Below are positions 16,519 to 26,199 of a stretch of 40,879 nt of DNA, in pieces. The stretch is from CALJIC01 sp039805565 (GTDB taxonomy: Bacteria > Chloroflexota > Chloroflexia > Chloroflexales > Roseiflexaceae). Within the stretch, counting starts at the first letter, position 1. Every line of letters begins with the position of its first letter. The position numbers were made by a program, and so were the translations under genes. Under the pieces are notes generated by a model. The model was not told the DNA's origin. It worked only from the letters and a program-made list of their open reading frames with translations, and made no database searches. The stretch is from positions 1 through 40,879 of the forward strand of contig JBDLTZ010000309.1 in assembly GCA_039805565.1 (NCBI GenBank), written 5' to 3'.

Positions 16519-16655
16519 GGGGGCGCAGCCCCGGAGAGAAACCCTTACTCGGCTCAGGCTGGGTCCGGGGGCGCAGCCCCCAAGAAAAACCCTTACTCGG
16601 TTCAGGCGGGGTCCGGGGGCGCAGCCCCCGAGAAAGACCCTTTCTCAGCTCTTTC
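16519..16655. repeat. 48-bp tandem repeat with GC palindromes
   Basis: Nearly three copies of a 48-bp unit, with the GCGCAG core starting at 16523, 16571 and 16619. Each unit carries a palindrome such as GGGGGCGCAGCCCCC, then an A-rich stretch and CCCTTACTCGG or a variant. In the last copy GAGAAAG and CTTTCTC form a second hairpin with loop ACC. A 63-residue reading frame crosses it with a 16-residue repeat. Confidence 0.85.
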
Positions 16656-16674
16656 TGTCCGCTAGGACTACCTT

Positions 16675-17850
16675 ATGAACATCGAATCCGTAGACTTCTA
16701 CTACCTATCCATGCCCGAGGTGCTGGACATCGGCGACGGCAGCCAGGACGCGCTGCTGGTGCGGGTCCAGGCCGGCGAGCACGTCGGCTGGGGCGAGTGC
16801 GAGGCCTCGCCGCTGGTCTCGATCGCCAGCTACGTCTGCCCCATGTCGCACAGCGCCTGCAAGCCGGTGCGCGACTCGGTGCTGGGCCAGCGGGTCGACG
16901 GCCCCGAGGACATCGCGCGGATCGGTGACCTGGTGCGCGCCAGCAGCCTCGACCTGCTCCAGGCCGACCACACCCTCTCGGGGATCGATATGGCGCTCTG
17001 GGACCTGGTGGGGCGCGCGCGCGGCGAGCCGGTCTACCGGCTCCTGGGCTACGAGCGGGCCTTCCCCAAGCTGCCGTACGCCTCGGTGCTGTTCGGCGAC
17101 ACCCCCGAGGAGACCTACGAGAAGGGCCGGCGGGCGCGCGAGCAGGGGTTCCGCGCCGCCAAGTTCGGCTGGGGCCCGTACGGCGGCGACGTGGACGCCG
17201 ACGCCGCGCAGGTCTACGCCGCGCGCGAGGGGCTGGGCGAGGACGGCGTGCTGCTGGTGGACGTGGGCACCGTCTGGCAGGACGATGTGGCGCGGGCGGC
17301 GGCGCGGCTCGACGCCCTGCGCACGTGCCGCGTGACCTGGCTCGAGGAGCCGTTCGTCTCCGGCGCGCTCGACGCCTACAGGGAGTTGGCCGGCATGAGC
17401 GGCGACGTGCGCCTGGCCGGCGGCGAGGGGTGCCACACCTACCACATGGCCGAGCATATGGTCGAGCACGCTGGCCTGGGCTACATTCAGATCGACGCTG
17501 GGCGCATCGGCGGGATCAGCATCGCCAAGCGCGTGGCCGACCTCGCCCACTCGCGCGGCGTCACCTATGTGAACCACACCTTCACGTCGCACCTGGCGCT
17601 CAGCGCCTCGATCCAGCCCTACGCCGGGCTGGAGCAGCATGTGATCTGCGAGTACCCGGTGGAGCCGAAGGCGCTGGCCTGGGAGCTGACCGGCGAGCAC
17701 CTGCTGCCCGATGCCGAGGGGCACATCCGCGTGCCTGAGGCCCCGGGCCTGGGGCTGGCGCCCGACCTGGCCGCGCTGCAGAAGTACCTGGTGGACGTCG
17801 AGATCGCCGTGCGCGGCAAGGTGCTGTACCGCACCCCCGCGCTCGGGTAG
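16675..17850 (+). CDS. Mandelate racemase-type enolase superfamily dehydratase (sugar acid)
   Basis: A 391-residue enolase-superfamily protein: capping domain about 1-125, barrel about 135-370. The metal ligands read as Asp196 (VDVGTVW), Glu225 (WLEEPF) and Glu251 (GGEGCH). Lys163 is the second-strand base, and a His301-Asp274 dyad (VNHTFTSH, IQIDAGRIGG) has the 27-residue spacing of mandelate racemase, placing it in that subgroup. Such enzymes remove water from aldonic acids to give 2-keto-3-deoxy acids. Next to an alpha-galactosidase and SDRs, galactonate dehydration is the obvious guess, but the residues do not prove it. The SDR gene starts 19 bases after its stop. Confidence 0.85.
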   Translation: MNIESVDFYYLSMPEVLDIGDGSQDALLVRVQAGEHVGWGECEASPLVSIASYVCPMSHSACKPVRDSVLGQRVDGPEDIARIGDLVRASSLDLLQADHTLSGIDMALWDLVGRARGEPVYRLLGYERAFPKLPYASVLFGDTPEETYEKGRRAREQGFRAAKFGWGPYGGDVDADAAQVYAAREGLGEDGVLLVDVGTVWQDDVARAAARLDALRTCRVTWLEEPFVSGALDAYRELAGMSGDVRLAGGEGCHTYHMAEHMVEHAGLGYIQIDAGRIGGISIAKRVADLAHSRGVTYVNHTFTSHLALSASIQPYAGLEQHVICEYPVEPKALAWELTGEHLLPDAEGHIRVPEAPGLGLAPDLAALQKYLVDVEIAVRGKVLYRTPALG

Positions 17851-17869
17851 GTGCGCAGGACTGCTATCG

Positions 17870-18670
17870 ATGAGCGGTACCATGACACGAGAGCCACGCC
17901 TCGCAGGCACAACTGCCCTCATCACCGGCGCCGGCCGCGGCATCGGCCGGGCGATCGCGCTGGCCTTCGCGCGTGAGGGGGCGGCGGTGGCAGCCCTGGA
18001 CCGCGATGGGCGAACGGTGGCGTCCACGGCCGAGGAGATCGTCGCCGCGGGCGGTCGGGCGCTGGCGCTGGCGGCCGACATCGCTGACCCGGCGGCGGTC
18101 GAGGCCGCGGTGGCGCAGGCGCTGGAGCAGCTTGGGCGGATCGACGCACTGGTGAACAACGCCGCCGTGGCCGCCAGCCACGACTTCGTGAGCGACCCGA
18201 TGGAGGAGTGGGAGCGCGTGGTGCGGGTGAACCTCGGTGGGGCCGTGAGCGTCTCGCGGGCCGTGGCGCGGGCCATGGTGGCGGGCGGGCGCGGCGGGCA
18301 GATCGTCAACATCTCGTCGATCCACAGCACCCGCGCCGAGGCGGGCGCCGGTCCGTATGACGTGGCCAAGGGCGGGATGGACCAGCTCACCCGCACGCTG
18401 GCGGTGCAGCTCGCCCCGCACGGCATCCGGGTCAACAGCGTCGCGCCGGGGTTCATCGAGACGCCGATGTCGATCGGGCCGGACGGCGTGAGCGAGCTGG
18501 AGACCGACTGGTTCCGCGATATCTACGTGGCGCGGCGCAAGATCCCGCTGGCGCGCGCCGGGCTGCCCGAGGAGGTCGCGGCGGCGGCGGTGTTCCTGGC
18601 CTCGCCCGAGGCGAGCTACATCACCGGGGCCGTGCTGGCCGTGGACGGGGGCCTGTCTATAACCTTTTAG
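17870..18670 (+). CDS. SDR family oxidoreductase (probable sugar dehydrogenase)
   Basis: A 266-residue classical short-chain dehydrogenase. The nucleotide-binding motif TGAGRGIG is at 19-26, NNAA near 96-99, catalytic Ser about 149-150 (NISSIHS), Tyr163 and Lys167 (GPYDVAKG). Asp44 at the end of the second strand favours NAD over NADP. The ATG at 17870 has AGGA nine bases upstream; another ATG follows twelve bases later. The chain ends GAVLAVDGGLSITF, almost the same ending as the second SDR at 24330. The likely step is oxidation of free galactose or another aldose to a lactone, feeding the dehydratase encoded just before it. Confidence 0.88.
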   Translation: MSGTMTREPRLAGTTALITGAGRGIGRAIALAFAREGAAVAALDRDGRTVASTAEEIVAAGGRALALAADIADPAAVEAAVAQALEQLGRIDALVNNAAVAASHDFVSDPMEEWERVVRVNLGGAVSVSRAVARAMVAGGRGGQIVNISSIHSTRAEAGAGPYDVAKGGMDQLTRTLAVQLAPHGIRVNSVAPGFIETPMSIGPDGVSELETDWFRDIYVARRKIPLARAGLPEEVAAAAVFLASPEASYITGAVLAVDGGLSITF

Positions 18671-18800
18671 CGGAGGGGCGAGGCCCCTTCCAGGCAGGGA
18701 GCCCACACCTAGCTGTGGGCCGGCCGCAGGCCCGAAGGCAAAGGTCCGGCGAGCAGCGGGCGCTCGGGGGCCGCAGGAACCCGCAAAAAGAAACTATTCT
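18664..18800 (+). repeat. GC-palindrome leader region before the ABC transporter genes
   Basis: GGAGGGGCGAGGCCCCTTCC begins just after the SDR stop, then GGGCCGGCCGCAGGCCC, then GGGGGCCGCAGG followed by AAAAAGAAACTATTCTTCTT with complementary ends. The gene-free gap 18671-18848 is otherwise empty. Confidence 0.6.
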
Positions 18801-18848
18801 TCTTGTGCAGTAGGAAGCCTTCCCCCAGGGAAGAACAGGAGCGCGAGT

Positions 18849-19805
18849 GTGAAAACACTGGAGAAGCCCGGCGGCGTGTCCGCTTCAACGGCAGCGCGAC
18901 GGCGAGCCGGCGGCGCCCGCGCGCGAGAGGCGTTCCACGCCTACGTGTTCATGTCGCCGGCGATCCTCGGCCTGCTGCTCTTCACGCTCGGCCCCATGGT
19001 GGCTTCGCTGCTGCTGAGCTTCACCGAGTACAACCTGCTCCGGCCGCCGCAGTGGATCGGCCTGGAGAACTACACCGAGATGTTCGGGGAGCGGCTCTTC
19101 TGGCAGGCGCTCCGCGTCAGCGCTATCTACTCAGTGGTGAGCGTGCCGCTCGGCCTGGGGCTTGCGCTCGGGCTCGCAGTGCTGCTCAACCACAAGATGC
19201 GCGGCACAATGATCTTCCGCTCGGTGTACTACCTGCCCACCGTCATCTCGGGCGTGGGCGTGGCGATGCTCTGGCGCTGGCTGTTCAACGCCGAGTTCGG
19301 CATCATCAACGTCCTGCTCGGCAAGGTGGGCATCGACGGCCCGGCCTGGCTGCTGGACAAGAACTGGGCGCTCACCGCGCTGATCATCACTAGCCTGTGG
19401 GGCATCGGCGGCACCACCCTGATCTTCCTGGCCGGCCTGCAGGGCATCTCCCAGGAGCTGTACGAGGCGGCCGAGATCGACGGCGCCGGGCGCTGGAGCC
19501 AGTTCCGCAGCATCACCCTGCCGCTGCTCTCGAACGTCACCTTCTTCAACCTGGTGCTCGGTATCATCGGCGCGCTCCAGGTCTTCACCGACGCCTTCGT
19601 GATCACGAACGGTGGGCCGAACCACGCCACGCTGTTCCTGTCGTTCTACCTCTACCAGCACGGCTTCCGATACCTGAACATGGGCTACGCCGCGGCGATC
19701 GCCTGGTTCATGTTCCTGATCGTCATGGTGCTGACGCTGCTGGTCTTCAAGTCCTCGCCGATGTGGGTCTACTACGAGAACGAGCGCCAGGGGAGGGGAG
19801 CATGA
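18849..19805 (+). CDS. ABC sugar transporter permease (MalF/UgpA type)
   Basis: A 318-residue inner-membrane permease with six predicted helices, the first at about 33-58 (YVFMSPAILGLLLFTLGPMV). The EAA loop that docks with the ATPase is present near residue 217 (YEAAEIDGAGRWSQFRSITL). The start is GTG at 18849, with AGGAG seven bases upstream. Its stop overlaps the start of the second permease (ATGA). It belongs to the CUT1 carbohydrate uptake family. No ATPase gene is present in the window, so a shared MsiK-like ATPase encoded elsewhere is probably used. Confidence 0.92.
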   Translation: MKTLEKPGGVSASTAARRRAGGARAREAFHAYVFMSPAILGLLLFTLGPMVASLLLSFTEYNLLRPPQWIGLENYTEMFGERLFWQALRVSAIYSVVSVPLGLGLALGLAVLLNHKMRGTMIFRSVYYLPTVISGVGVAMLWRWLFNAEFGIINVLLGKVGIDGPAWLLDKNWALTALIITSLWGIGGTTLIFLAGLQGISQELYEAAEIDGAGRWSQFRSITLPLLSNVTFFNLVLGIIGALQVFTDAFVITNGGPNHATLFLSFYLYQHGFRYLNMGYAAAIAWFMFLIVMVLTLLVFKSSPMWVYYENERQGRGA

Positions 19806-20677
19806 GCGCGCAAGGTCGATCACTGCCATTCTGGCGCACCCGCAAGGGGCAGGAGGCCCTGACCTCCGGCGCGATCTTCACGACGCTGAGCCTGGGCGCG
19901 ACGGTGGTGCTGCTGCCGTTCTTCTGGATGCTCTCCACCGCGCTCAAGCGCGCCGAGGAGGTCTACCTCTCGCCGCCGGTGTGGATCCCGAGCCCGCCGC
20001 AGTTCGTCAACTTCTACACCGCGCTCACGCGCGTGCCGTTCCACATCTACGCGGTGAACACTGCGATCATCGTGGTGGCCGTGATGGTCGGCACGCTGCT
20101 CTCGTGCTCGTTCGCCGCCTACGGCTTCGCGCGGCTCAAGGCGCCCGGCAAGGACACGATCTTCATGCTGGTGCTGGCCACGCTGATGCTGCCCGGCGCG
20201 GTGACGCTGGTGCCCACCTACCTGATGTTCAACGCGATCGGGTGGGTTGGCACCTTCCTGCCGCTGATCGCGCCGGCCTACTTCGGCAGCGCCTTCTTCA
20301 TCTTCCTGCTGCGCCAGTTCTACATGAGCATCCCGGCGGAGCTCGAGGAGGCAGCCAAGATCGACGGCGCCAGCGTCTACCGTATCTGGTGGAGTATCAT
20401 GTTGCCGCTCAGCCAGCCGGTGCTCGCCACCGTGGCGGTGTTCACGTTCGTCGGCACCTACAACGATTTCTTCACGCCGCTGATCTACCTGAACGACGAG
20501 GAGCAGCGCACGATCGCGGTGGCGCTCTCGTACTTCTCGGGGTCGCCGCGCATCGGGCCGCAGATGCACCTGATGATGGCGGCGGTGACGGTGTCGATCC
20601 TGCCGCCGCTGCTGCTGTTCATGGCGGCGCAGCGCTACTTCGTGCGCGGGATCGTGATGTCCGGTATCAAGGGCTAG
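19802..20677 (+). CDS. ABC sugar transporter permease (MalG/UgpE type)
   Basis: A 291-residue partner permease. It has six helices, the first at about 28-50 (ATVVLLPFFWMLSTALKRAE), and the EAA loop ELEEAAKIDGASVYRIWWSI near residue 180. The ending RYFVRGIVMSGIKG is typical of the MalG side. The ATG at 19802 overlaps the stop of the first permease by four bases. Together they should form the CUT1 channel for the binding protein encoded 68 bases downstream. Confidence 0.92.
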   Translation: MSAQGRSLPFWRTRKGQEALTSGAIFTTLSLGATVVLLPFFWMLSTALKRAEEVYLSPPVWIPSPPQFVNFYTALTRVPFHIYAVNTAIIVVAVMVGTLLSCSFAAYGFARLKAPGKDTIFMLVLATLMLPGAVTLVPTYLMFNAIGWVGTFLPLIAPAYFGSAFFIFLLRQFYMSIPAELEEAAKIDGASVYRIWWSIMLPLSQPVLATVAVFTFVGTYNDFFTPLIYLNDEEQRTIAVALSYFSGSPRIGPQMHLMMAAVTVSILPPLLLFMAAQRYFVRGIVMSGIKG

Positions 20678-20745
20678 GACTGCTGACGCAGCCTTAGCTC
20701 CAGTACATATGTCCCGGTAAGCAGATTCTACAAGGAGGCCAAGTC

Positions 20746-22170
20746 ATGTCGAGGGAGACGGACGATCAGCCGAAGGTGGCCTTGAGCCGCCGCCAGTTCC
20801 TGCGTGGGGCCGCCTTCGGCGCCGCCGCGCTCGCCGCGGGCGCGCTCGCCGCGTGTGGCCAGCAGGCCGCCCCGGCCCCCACCGCCGCCCCCGAGGCTCC
20901 GGCCGCGGAGGCGCCCGCCGCCACCGAGGCTCCGGCCGCGGAGGCGCCCGCCCAGGGCTCGGGCGAGGTCCAGACGATCAACGTCATGATGTGGAACAAC
21001 AGCCCGGTGCTCGACGAGAACTTCAAGATCAGCGCTGATCTGTTCAACCAGGCGCACGAGGGCCGCTACCAGGTCGATATGGAGCTCCTGCCGTACGACC
21101 AGTACTGGGCCAAGCTGGACCTCTCGTACGCCTCCGGCGAGCCGATCGACGTCTACATGTGGGACGTGCAGGCCTACACCCACTACAAGAACGACCTGCT
21201 CCGCAACCTGCAGGACGACATCAACCTGGTGTCGGAGTTCGCCAACCAGGAGCAGTACCCGCTCGACCTGTACGAGTTCTGGCGCTTCGACGGGACCAAC
21301 CTCTTCGGTATCCCCGAGAACATTCAGATGATGGCCCTGTACTACAACAAGGACATCTTCGACGCGGCCGGCATCGCCTACCCGGACTCGACCTGGACCT
21401 ACGACAAGCTGCTCGAGGTGGCCAAGCAGCTCACACTCACCGAGGGCGACCAGACGACCCAGTGGGGCTTCGACAAGGGCGCCCTGGGCGCGTGGTGGGG
21501 CGCGCAGACCTTCGGCTGGGCCGCCGGCACGGCGTTCTTCGATAAGATCATCGAGCCGACCCAGTTCACCGTCAGCGACCCGCGCAACGTCGAGGGGCTC
21601 AAGTGGCTCCAGGACCTGACCTACGTCCACAAGGTCTCCCCCGACGCGACGCAGGCCTCGGCCATCGCCCAGGACGTCCCGCTCTTCCAGACGGGCAAGC
21701 TGGCGATGGTGGCGGACGGCACGTGGTACATGTCGAGCATGGCGAGCGCGCCCTTCAAGTGGGACATGGCGCCGCTGCCGATCTGGAAGGAGAAGCGCGC
21801 GCTGCCGTTCTGGTTCGGCGGCTGGGTGATCGCGAAGGACTCCAAGGCCCCCGAGGCGGCGCTGGCCTGGGCCACCTGGCGCGCCACGGAGTACCAGAAC
21901 GAGCTGGTCAAGAACCGCGACTGGATCCCGATCCGCCGCGAGCAGCGCGATGACCCGGCGTACCTCGAGGCCCTGCCGAGCGGCTTCAAGTCGGTGATGG
22001 ACACGCTGCCGGACGCGAAGATCGGCGACCTCTACCACGGGAGCGCGCAGCAGATCGTGAACGAGGTCATGGGACCGACCCTCGGCGAGGTGTGGAACAA
22101 CAACATGACTCCCGAGGACGCCGCCAAGGAGATCGACACCCAGGCCAACGAGCTCCTTGCGAAGGGCTAA
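20746..22170 (+). CDS. ABC transporter sugar-binding lipoprotein, Tat-exported
   Basis: A 474-residue solute-binding protein. The N-terminus combines a twin-arginine motif (SRRQFLRG) with a lipobox (LAAC), so it is probably exported folded through Tat and lipid-anchored. A linker with a nearly exact repeated unit (EAPAAEAPA twice) leads to the two-lobed binding domain of family 1 extracellular proteins, with MWNNSPVLDENFK, YDQYWAKLDLSYASGEPIDV and DGTWYMSSM. Trp and Tyr are plentiful, as in oligosaccharide binders. The ribosome site AAGGAGG is the strongest in the cluster, matching the usual excess of binding protein over permeases. The ligand is probably an alpha-galactoside, judged from its neighbours. 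Confidence 0.92.
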   Translation: MSRETDDQPKVALSRRQFLRGAAFGAAALAAGALAACGQQAAPAPTAAPEAPAAEAPAATEAPAAEAPAQGSGEVQTINVMMWNNSPVLDENFKISADLFNQAHEGRYQVDMELLPYDQYWAKLDLSYASGEPIDVYMWDVQAYTHYKNDLLRNLQDDINLVSEFANQEQYPLDLYEFWRFDGTNLFGIPENIQMMALYYNKDIFDAAGIAYPDSTWTYDKLLEVAKQLTLTEGDQTTQWGFDKGALGAWWGAQTFGWAAGTAFFDKIIEPTQFTVSDPRNVEGLKWLQDLTYVHKVSPDATQASAIAQDVPLFQTGKLAMVADGTWYMSSMASAPFKWDMAPLPIWKEKRALPFWFGGWVIAKDSKAPEAALAWATWRATEYQNELVKNRDWIPIRREQRDDPAYLEALPSGFKSVMDTLPDAKIGDLYHGSAQQIVNEVMGPTLGEVWNNNMTPEDAAKEIDTQANELLAKG

Positions 22171-22183
22171 GGGCGGTGGGTTA

Positions 22184-22251
22184 GCCACAGAGGGCACGGA
22201 GGGCATAGGGCGTAGGCTGGGAAGTGCCTAGTCCTCTCTGCCCTCTGCGGC
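22184..22251. repeat. Long inverted repeat with GCCACAGAGGG arm
   Basis: Arms GCCACAGAGGGCA (22184-22196) and TGCCCTCTGCGGC (22239-22251) pair at 12 of 13 positions around a 42-nt loop. The arm GCCACAGAGG recurs in another palindrome at 33688-33745. Confidence 0.6.
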
Positions 22252-22271
22252 GGAATATCGGCGTTCAAAAT

Positions 22272-22299
22272 GGCGTGGGAGCTGCTCCCACGCCCTTTT
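22272..22299 (+). terminator. Rho-independent terminator or attenuator before the second GH36 gene
   Basis: Stem GGCGTGGGAG (22272-22281) and CTCCCACGCC (22285-22294), loop CTG, then CTTTTC. It ends only 18 bases before the start codon at 22318, so it either ends the transporter transcript or attenuates the downstream genes. Confidence 0.75.
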
Positions 22300-22317
22300 C
22301 ATACCGGAAAGAATCCC

Positions 22318-24327
<2,010 letters not shown>

Positions 24328-24329
24328 CT

Positions 24330-25094
24330 ATGCTCCAGGGGAAGGTGGCTCTGGTTACCGGCGCGGCCTCGGGCATCGGGCGGGCCGTGGCGCGCGCCCT
24401 GGCCCGCGACGGAGCCGCCGTCGTCATCGCGGACCTGCCCGGCACCCGGGGCGCCGAGGTGGCGGAGGAGATCGCGAGCGGCGGCGGGCAGGCGCTGTTC
24501 GTCCCCGCCGACGTCACTGCGGACGCCGAGGCAATGGTGGCGCGCGCCGCCGAGACCTTCGGCCGGCTCGACGTGCTGGTGAACAACGCCGGCGTGTTCT
24601 ACGAGGTGGACGCGCTCGAGGTGGAGTTCGCCGCGTGGATGCGCGCGGTGGAGGTGATCTACCTCGGCGCGTTCAAGTGCAGCCAGCAGGCCGCGCGCGC
24701 CATGGCGGTGCGGGGCGAGGGCGGGCGGATCGTCAACGTCTCCTCGGTCAACGGCTTCCTGGGGCTCAACCGTGCCAGCCACTACAACTCGGCCAAGGGC
24801 GCGCTGGACCAGCTCACGCGCACGCTGGCGGTGGAGCTCGCGCCGCACGGCATCCTCGTCAACGGTGTGGCGCCCGGCTTTGTCGAGACGCCGATGGCAG
24901 TGATGGACGGTGTGAACTACCACCAGACCGAGGAGTTCCAGGAGTTCTACGTCCGGCGGCGGCGCATACCGCTGGCGCGCCAGTGCGAGCCGGAGGAGGT
25001 GGCCGAGGCGGTGGCGTTCCTGGCCTCGCCGCGCAACACCTATATCACGGGTCACACCATCGTGGTGGACGGCGGCCTCTCGATCACGTTCTGA
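24330..25094 (+). CDS. SDR family oxidoreductase (second copy type)
   Basis: A 254-residue short-chain dehydrogenase: TGAASGIG at 10-17, Asp35 after the second strand (IADLPG, NAD preference), NNAG near 85-88, Ser139, Tyr152 and Lys156 (HYNSAKG). Its ending (TIVVDGGLSITF) and the RRRIPLAR segment closely match the SDR at 17870, so the two are probably diverged relatives serving different sugars. I chose ATG 24330: GGGAGG is seven bases upstream, while a GTG at 24324 is too close to it. The gap to the GH36-like gene is two bases, so the two are co-translated and probably act in sequence. Confidence 0.88.
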   Translation: MLQGKVALVTGAASGIGRAVARALARDGAAVVIADLPGTRGAEVAEEIASGGGQALFVPADVTADAEAMVARAAETFGRLDVLVNNAGVFYEVDALEVEFAAWMRAVEVIYLGAFKCSQQAARAMAVRGEGGRIVNVSSVNGFLGLNRASHYNSAKGALDQLTRTLAVELAPHGILVNGVAPGFVETPMAVMDGVNYHQTEEFQEFYVRRRRIPLARQCEPEEVAEAVAFLASPRNTYITGHTIVVDGGLSITF

Positions 25095-25137
25095 GCGGCA
25101 GGGCGCAACCCTGAGCACAGGGCGCGGGAGCAAGATG

Positions 25138-25172
25138 TCATACCGGGCAGTATAGAACAGCAGGCCTGCGAT
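25138..25172 (-). pseudogene. RHS core scrap, minus orientation
   Basis: On the minus strand this short stretch reads AGLLFYTARYD, the start of the conserved RHS/YD core motif. It shares a perfect 19-bp inverted copy with 25961-25979 on the far side of the Uma2 gene. Nothing else of an RHS protein remains here. Confidence 0.5.
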
Positions 25173-25191
25173 CGTTGTTCGCGGCCTGCTG
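25158..25191. terminator. Hairpin between convergent SDR and Uma2 genes
   Basis: Arms CAGCAGGCC (25158-25166) and GGCCTGCTG (25183-25191), extended by GCG/CGC after a bulge. It lies in the 120-bp gap between converging genes. No strong T-run on either side, so terminator strength is uncertain. It overlaps the RHS scrap. Confidence 0.5.
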
Positions 25192-25214
25192 ATTCATCTC
25201 ACAACGTAGAACCA

Positions 25215-25832
25215 CTACTCAGCGTCTAGCACGGCATCCACGCTGACGACAAACCCGTCGAGCAAGCGAGAATGCGCCTGCTCGCCACGCCGAAAGACCC
25301 CGTGCTCCCTATAGCCGCTGTCCTGGAGGGTCAGGACCGTGATGCTCTCGTCGTCCGGGTGGACGATCCAGTACTCCGGGATACCCGCCTCCGCATAGTC
25401 TGTGCGCTTCTCAACCGTATCCCGCTCCGGGTCATCTGGGCTGACGATCTCGACCACCAGGTCTGCCCCGAGCCAGTAGCGATTCTGACGACGTGGGTCA
25501 TCAGCCCGGCGGACCAAGAGCAAATCGGGCTCGCGGAACTTGCCCTCGCGGATCTGCAGCCGCAGTGGTGCTACCAGCACCTTGCCATGCGTCGCGCGAA
25601 GATAGGTGCGGAGCAACTCATACAGAAACAGGAGGATAACCTGATGCTGATCGGTCGGCATCGGTAGTACCTCAATCGACCCATCGGTGAATTCGATAAG
25701 GTGGTTGGTTTGTTCCGTGAGCGTCAGGTACTGCACCTCGGTCCAGAGTCCCTGCAATGGCCGCAAGTCCAGCTCCAGCCCATCTGCCGGCCGGACCAAC
25801 TTAAGCTCAGCGGGGTGCGGAGCAACTGTCAT
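25215..25832 (-). CDS. Uma2 family endonuclease (DUF820)
   Basis: A 205-residue Uma2/DUF820 protein of the PD-(D/E)XK nuclease fold. Typical motifs are FTDGSIEVLPMPTDQHQ near 48, the catalytic REPDLLLV near 110, LVVEIVSPDD and the EYWIVHPDD segment. The family is amplified in cyanobacteria and Chloroflexota, often near mobile DNA; its biological role is unsettled. It has its own promoter and a GAGAGG ribosome site. RHS fragments in opposite orientation flank it, suggesting arrival by insertion or survival after rearrangement. Lower GC and more scattered codons than the sugar cluster at a glance. Confidence 0.85.
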   Translation of the reverse strand: MTVAPHPAELKLVRPADGLELDLRPLQGLWTEVQYLTLTEQTNHLIEFTDGSIEVLPMPTDQHQVILLFLYELLRTYLRATHGKVLVAPLRLQIREGKFREPDLLLVRRADDPRRQNRYWLGADLVVEIVSPDDPERDTVEKRTDYAEAGIPEYWIVHPDDESITVLTLQDSGYREHGVFRRGEQAHSRLLDGFVVSVDAVLDAE

Positions 25833-25870
25833 CGCGGCACCTCTCCCGGTTGGCCATCGAACATAGAATC

Positions 25871-25899
25871 AGTATACTCGGTCGACTGAGCAGCCGCAA
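25871..25899 (-). promoter_or_regulatory. Promoter of the Uma2 gene
   Basis: Minus strand TTGCGG (25899-25894), 17-nt spacer, TATACT (25876-25871), about 39 nt upstream of the ATG. Confidence 0.55.
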
Positions 25900-25939
25900 T
25901 CTGATCCACCGTGCCACGAGTGCGAGCGCGTGCGAAGGT

Positions 25940-26025
25940 GCTCGTGGGAACAGACCAGATGCAGGCCTGCTGTTCTATATGGCCCGGTACTACGACCCAG
26001 CCCTCGGGCGCTTCATCATTCCTCT
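25940..26025 (+). pseudogene. RHS/YD-repeat core fragment
   Basis: Plus strand reads GLLFYMARYYDPALGRFI, the hallmark C-terminal core of RHS toxins, starting near 25966. After it the sequence loses similarity and runs through a small hairpin (TTTGTGCC at 26038, GGCACAAA at 26050) without a recognisable toxin domain. There is no start or upstream RHS shell, so this is debris in the 364-bp gap before the next gene. Confidence 0.7.
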
Positions 26026-26199
26026 GCCGCTCAGCACTTTGTGCCCTGCGGCACAAAACCCCTCCGACTTTCGTCCCACACGCTCCCGGCACTCCGGGGG
26101 ACGTTCCCCTGCGCTCCGCGTGCTACGCTGTAGCCACATCAGACGGGACGGCCCGCGCGGCGGCGCGGCAGGCCGCCGGCCTGAAAGGAGCTACGAGTG

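Noticed and set aside
16519..16655. CRISPR array
   Set aside because: The units are contiguous tandem repeats without unique spacers, and no cas genes are in the window. The heptamer arrays were rejected for the same reason.
16474..16665. A 63-residue protein with a 16-residue repeat
   Set aside because: No ribosome site or hydrophobic or catalytic pattern; the repeat is explained by the 48-bp DNA element and its palindromes.
20728..22206. A long minus-strand open frame of 492 codons opposite the sugar-binding lipoprotein gene
   Set aside because: It mirrors a clear lipoprotein gene with signal and ribosome site. Its translation is low-complexity Val/Leu/Gly/Arg typical of antisense frames in GC-rich DNA. 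Similar antisense frames at 515-1861, 16705-18456 and 22228-24036 were dropped for the same reason.
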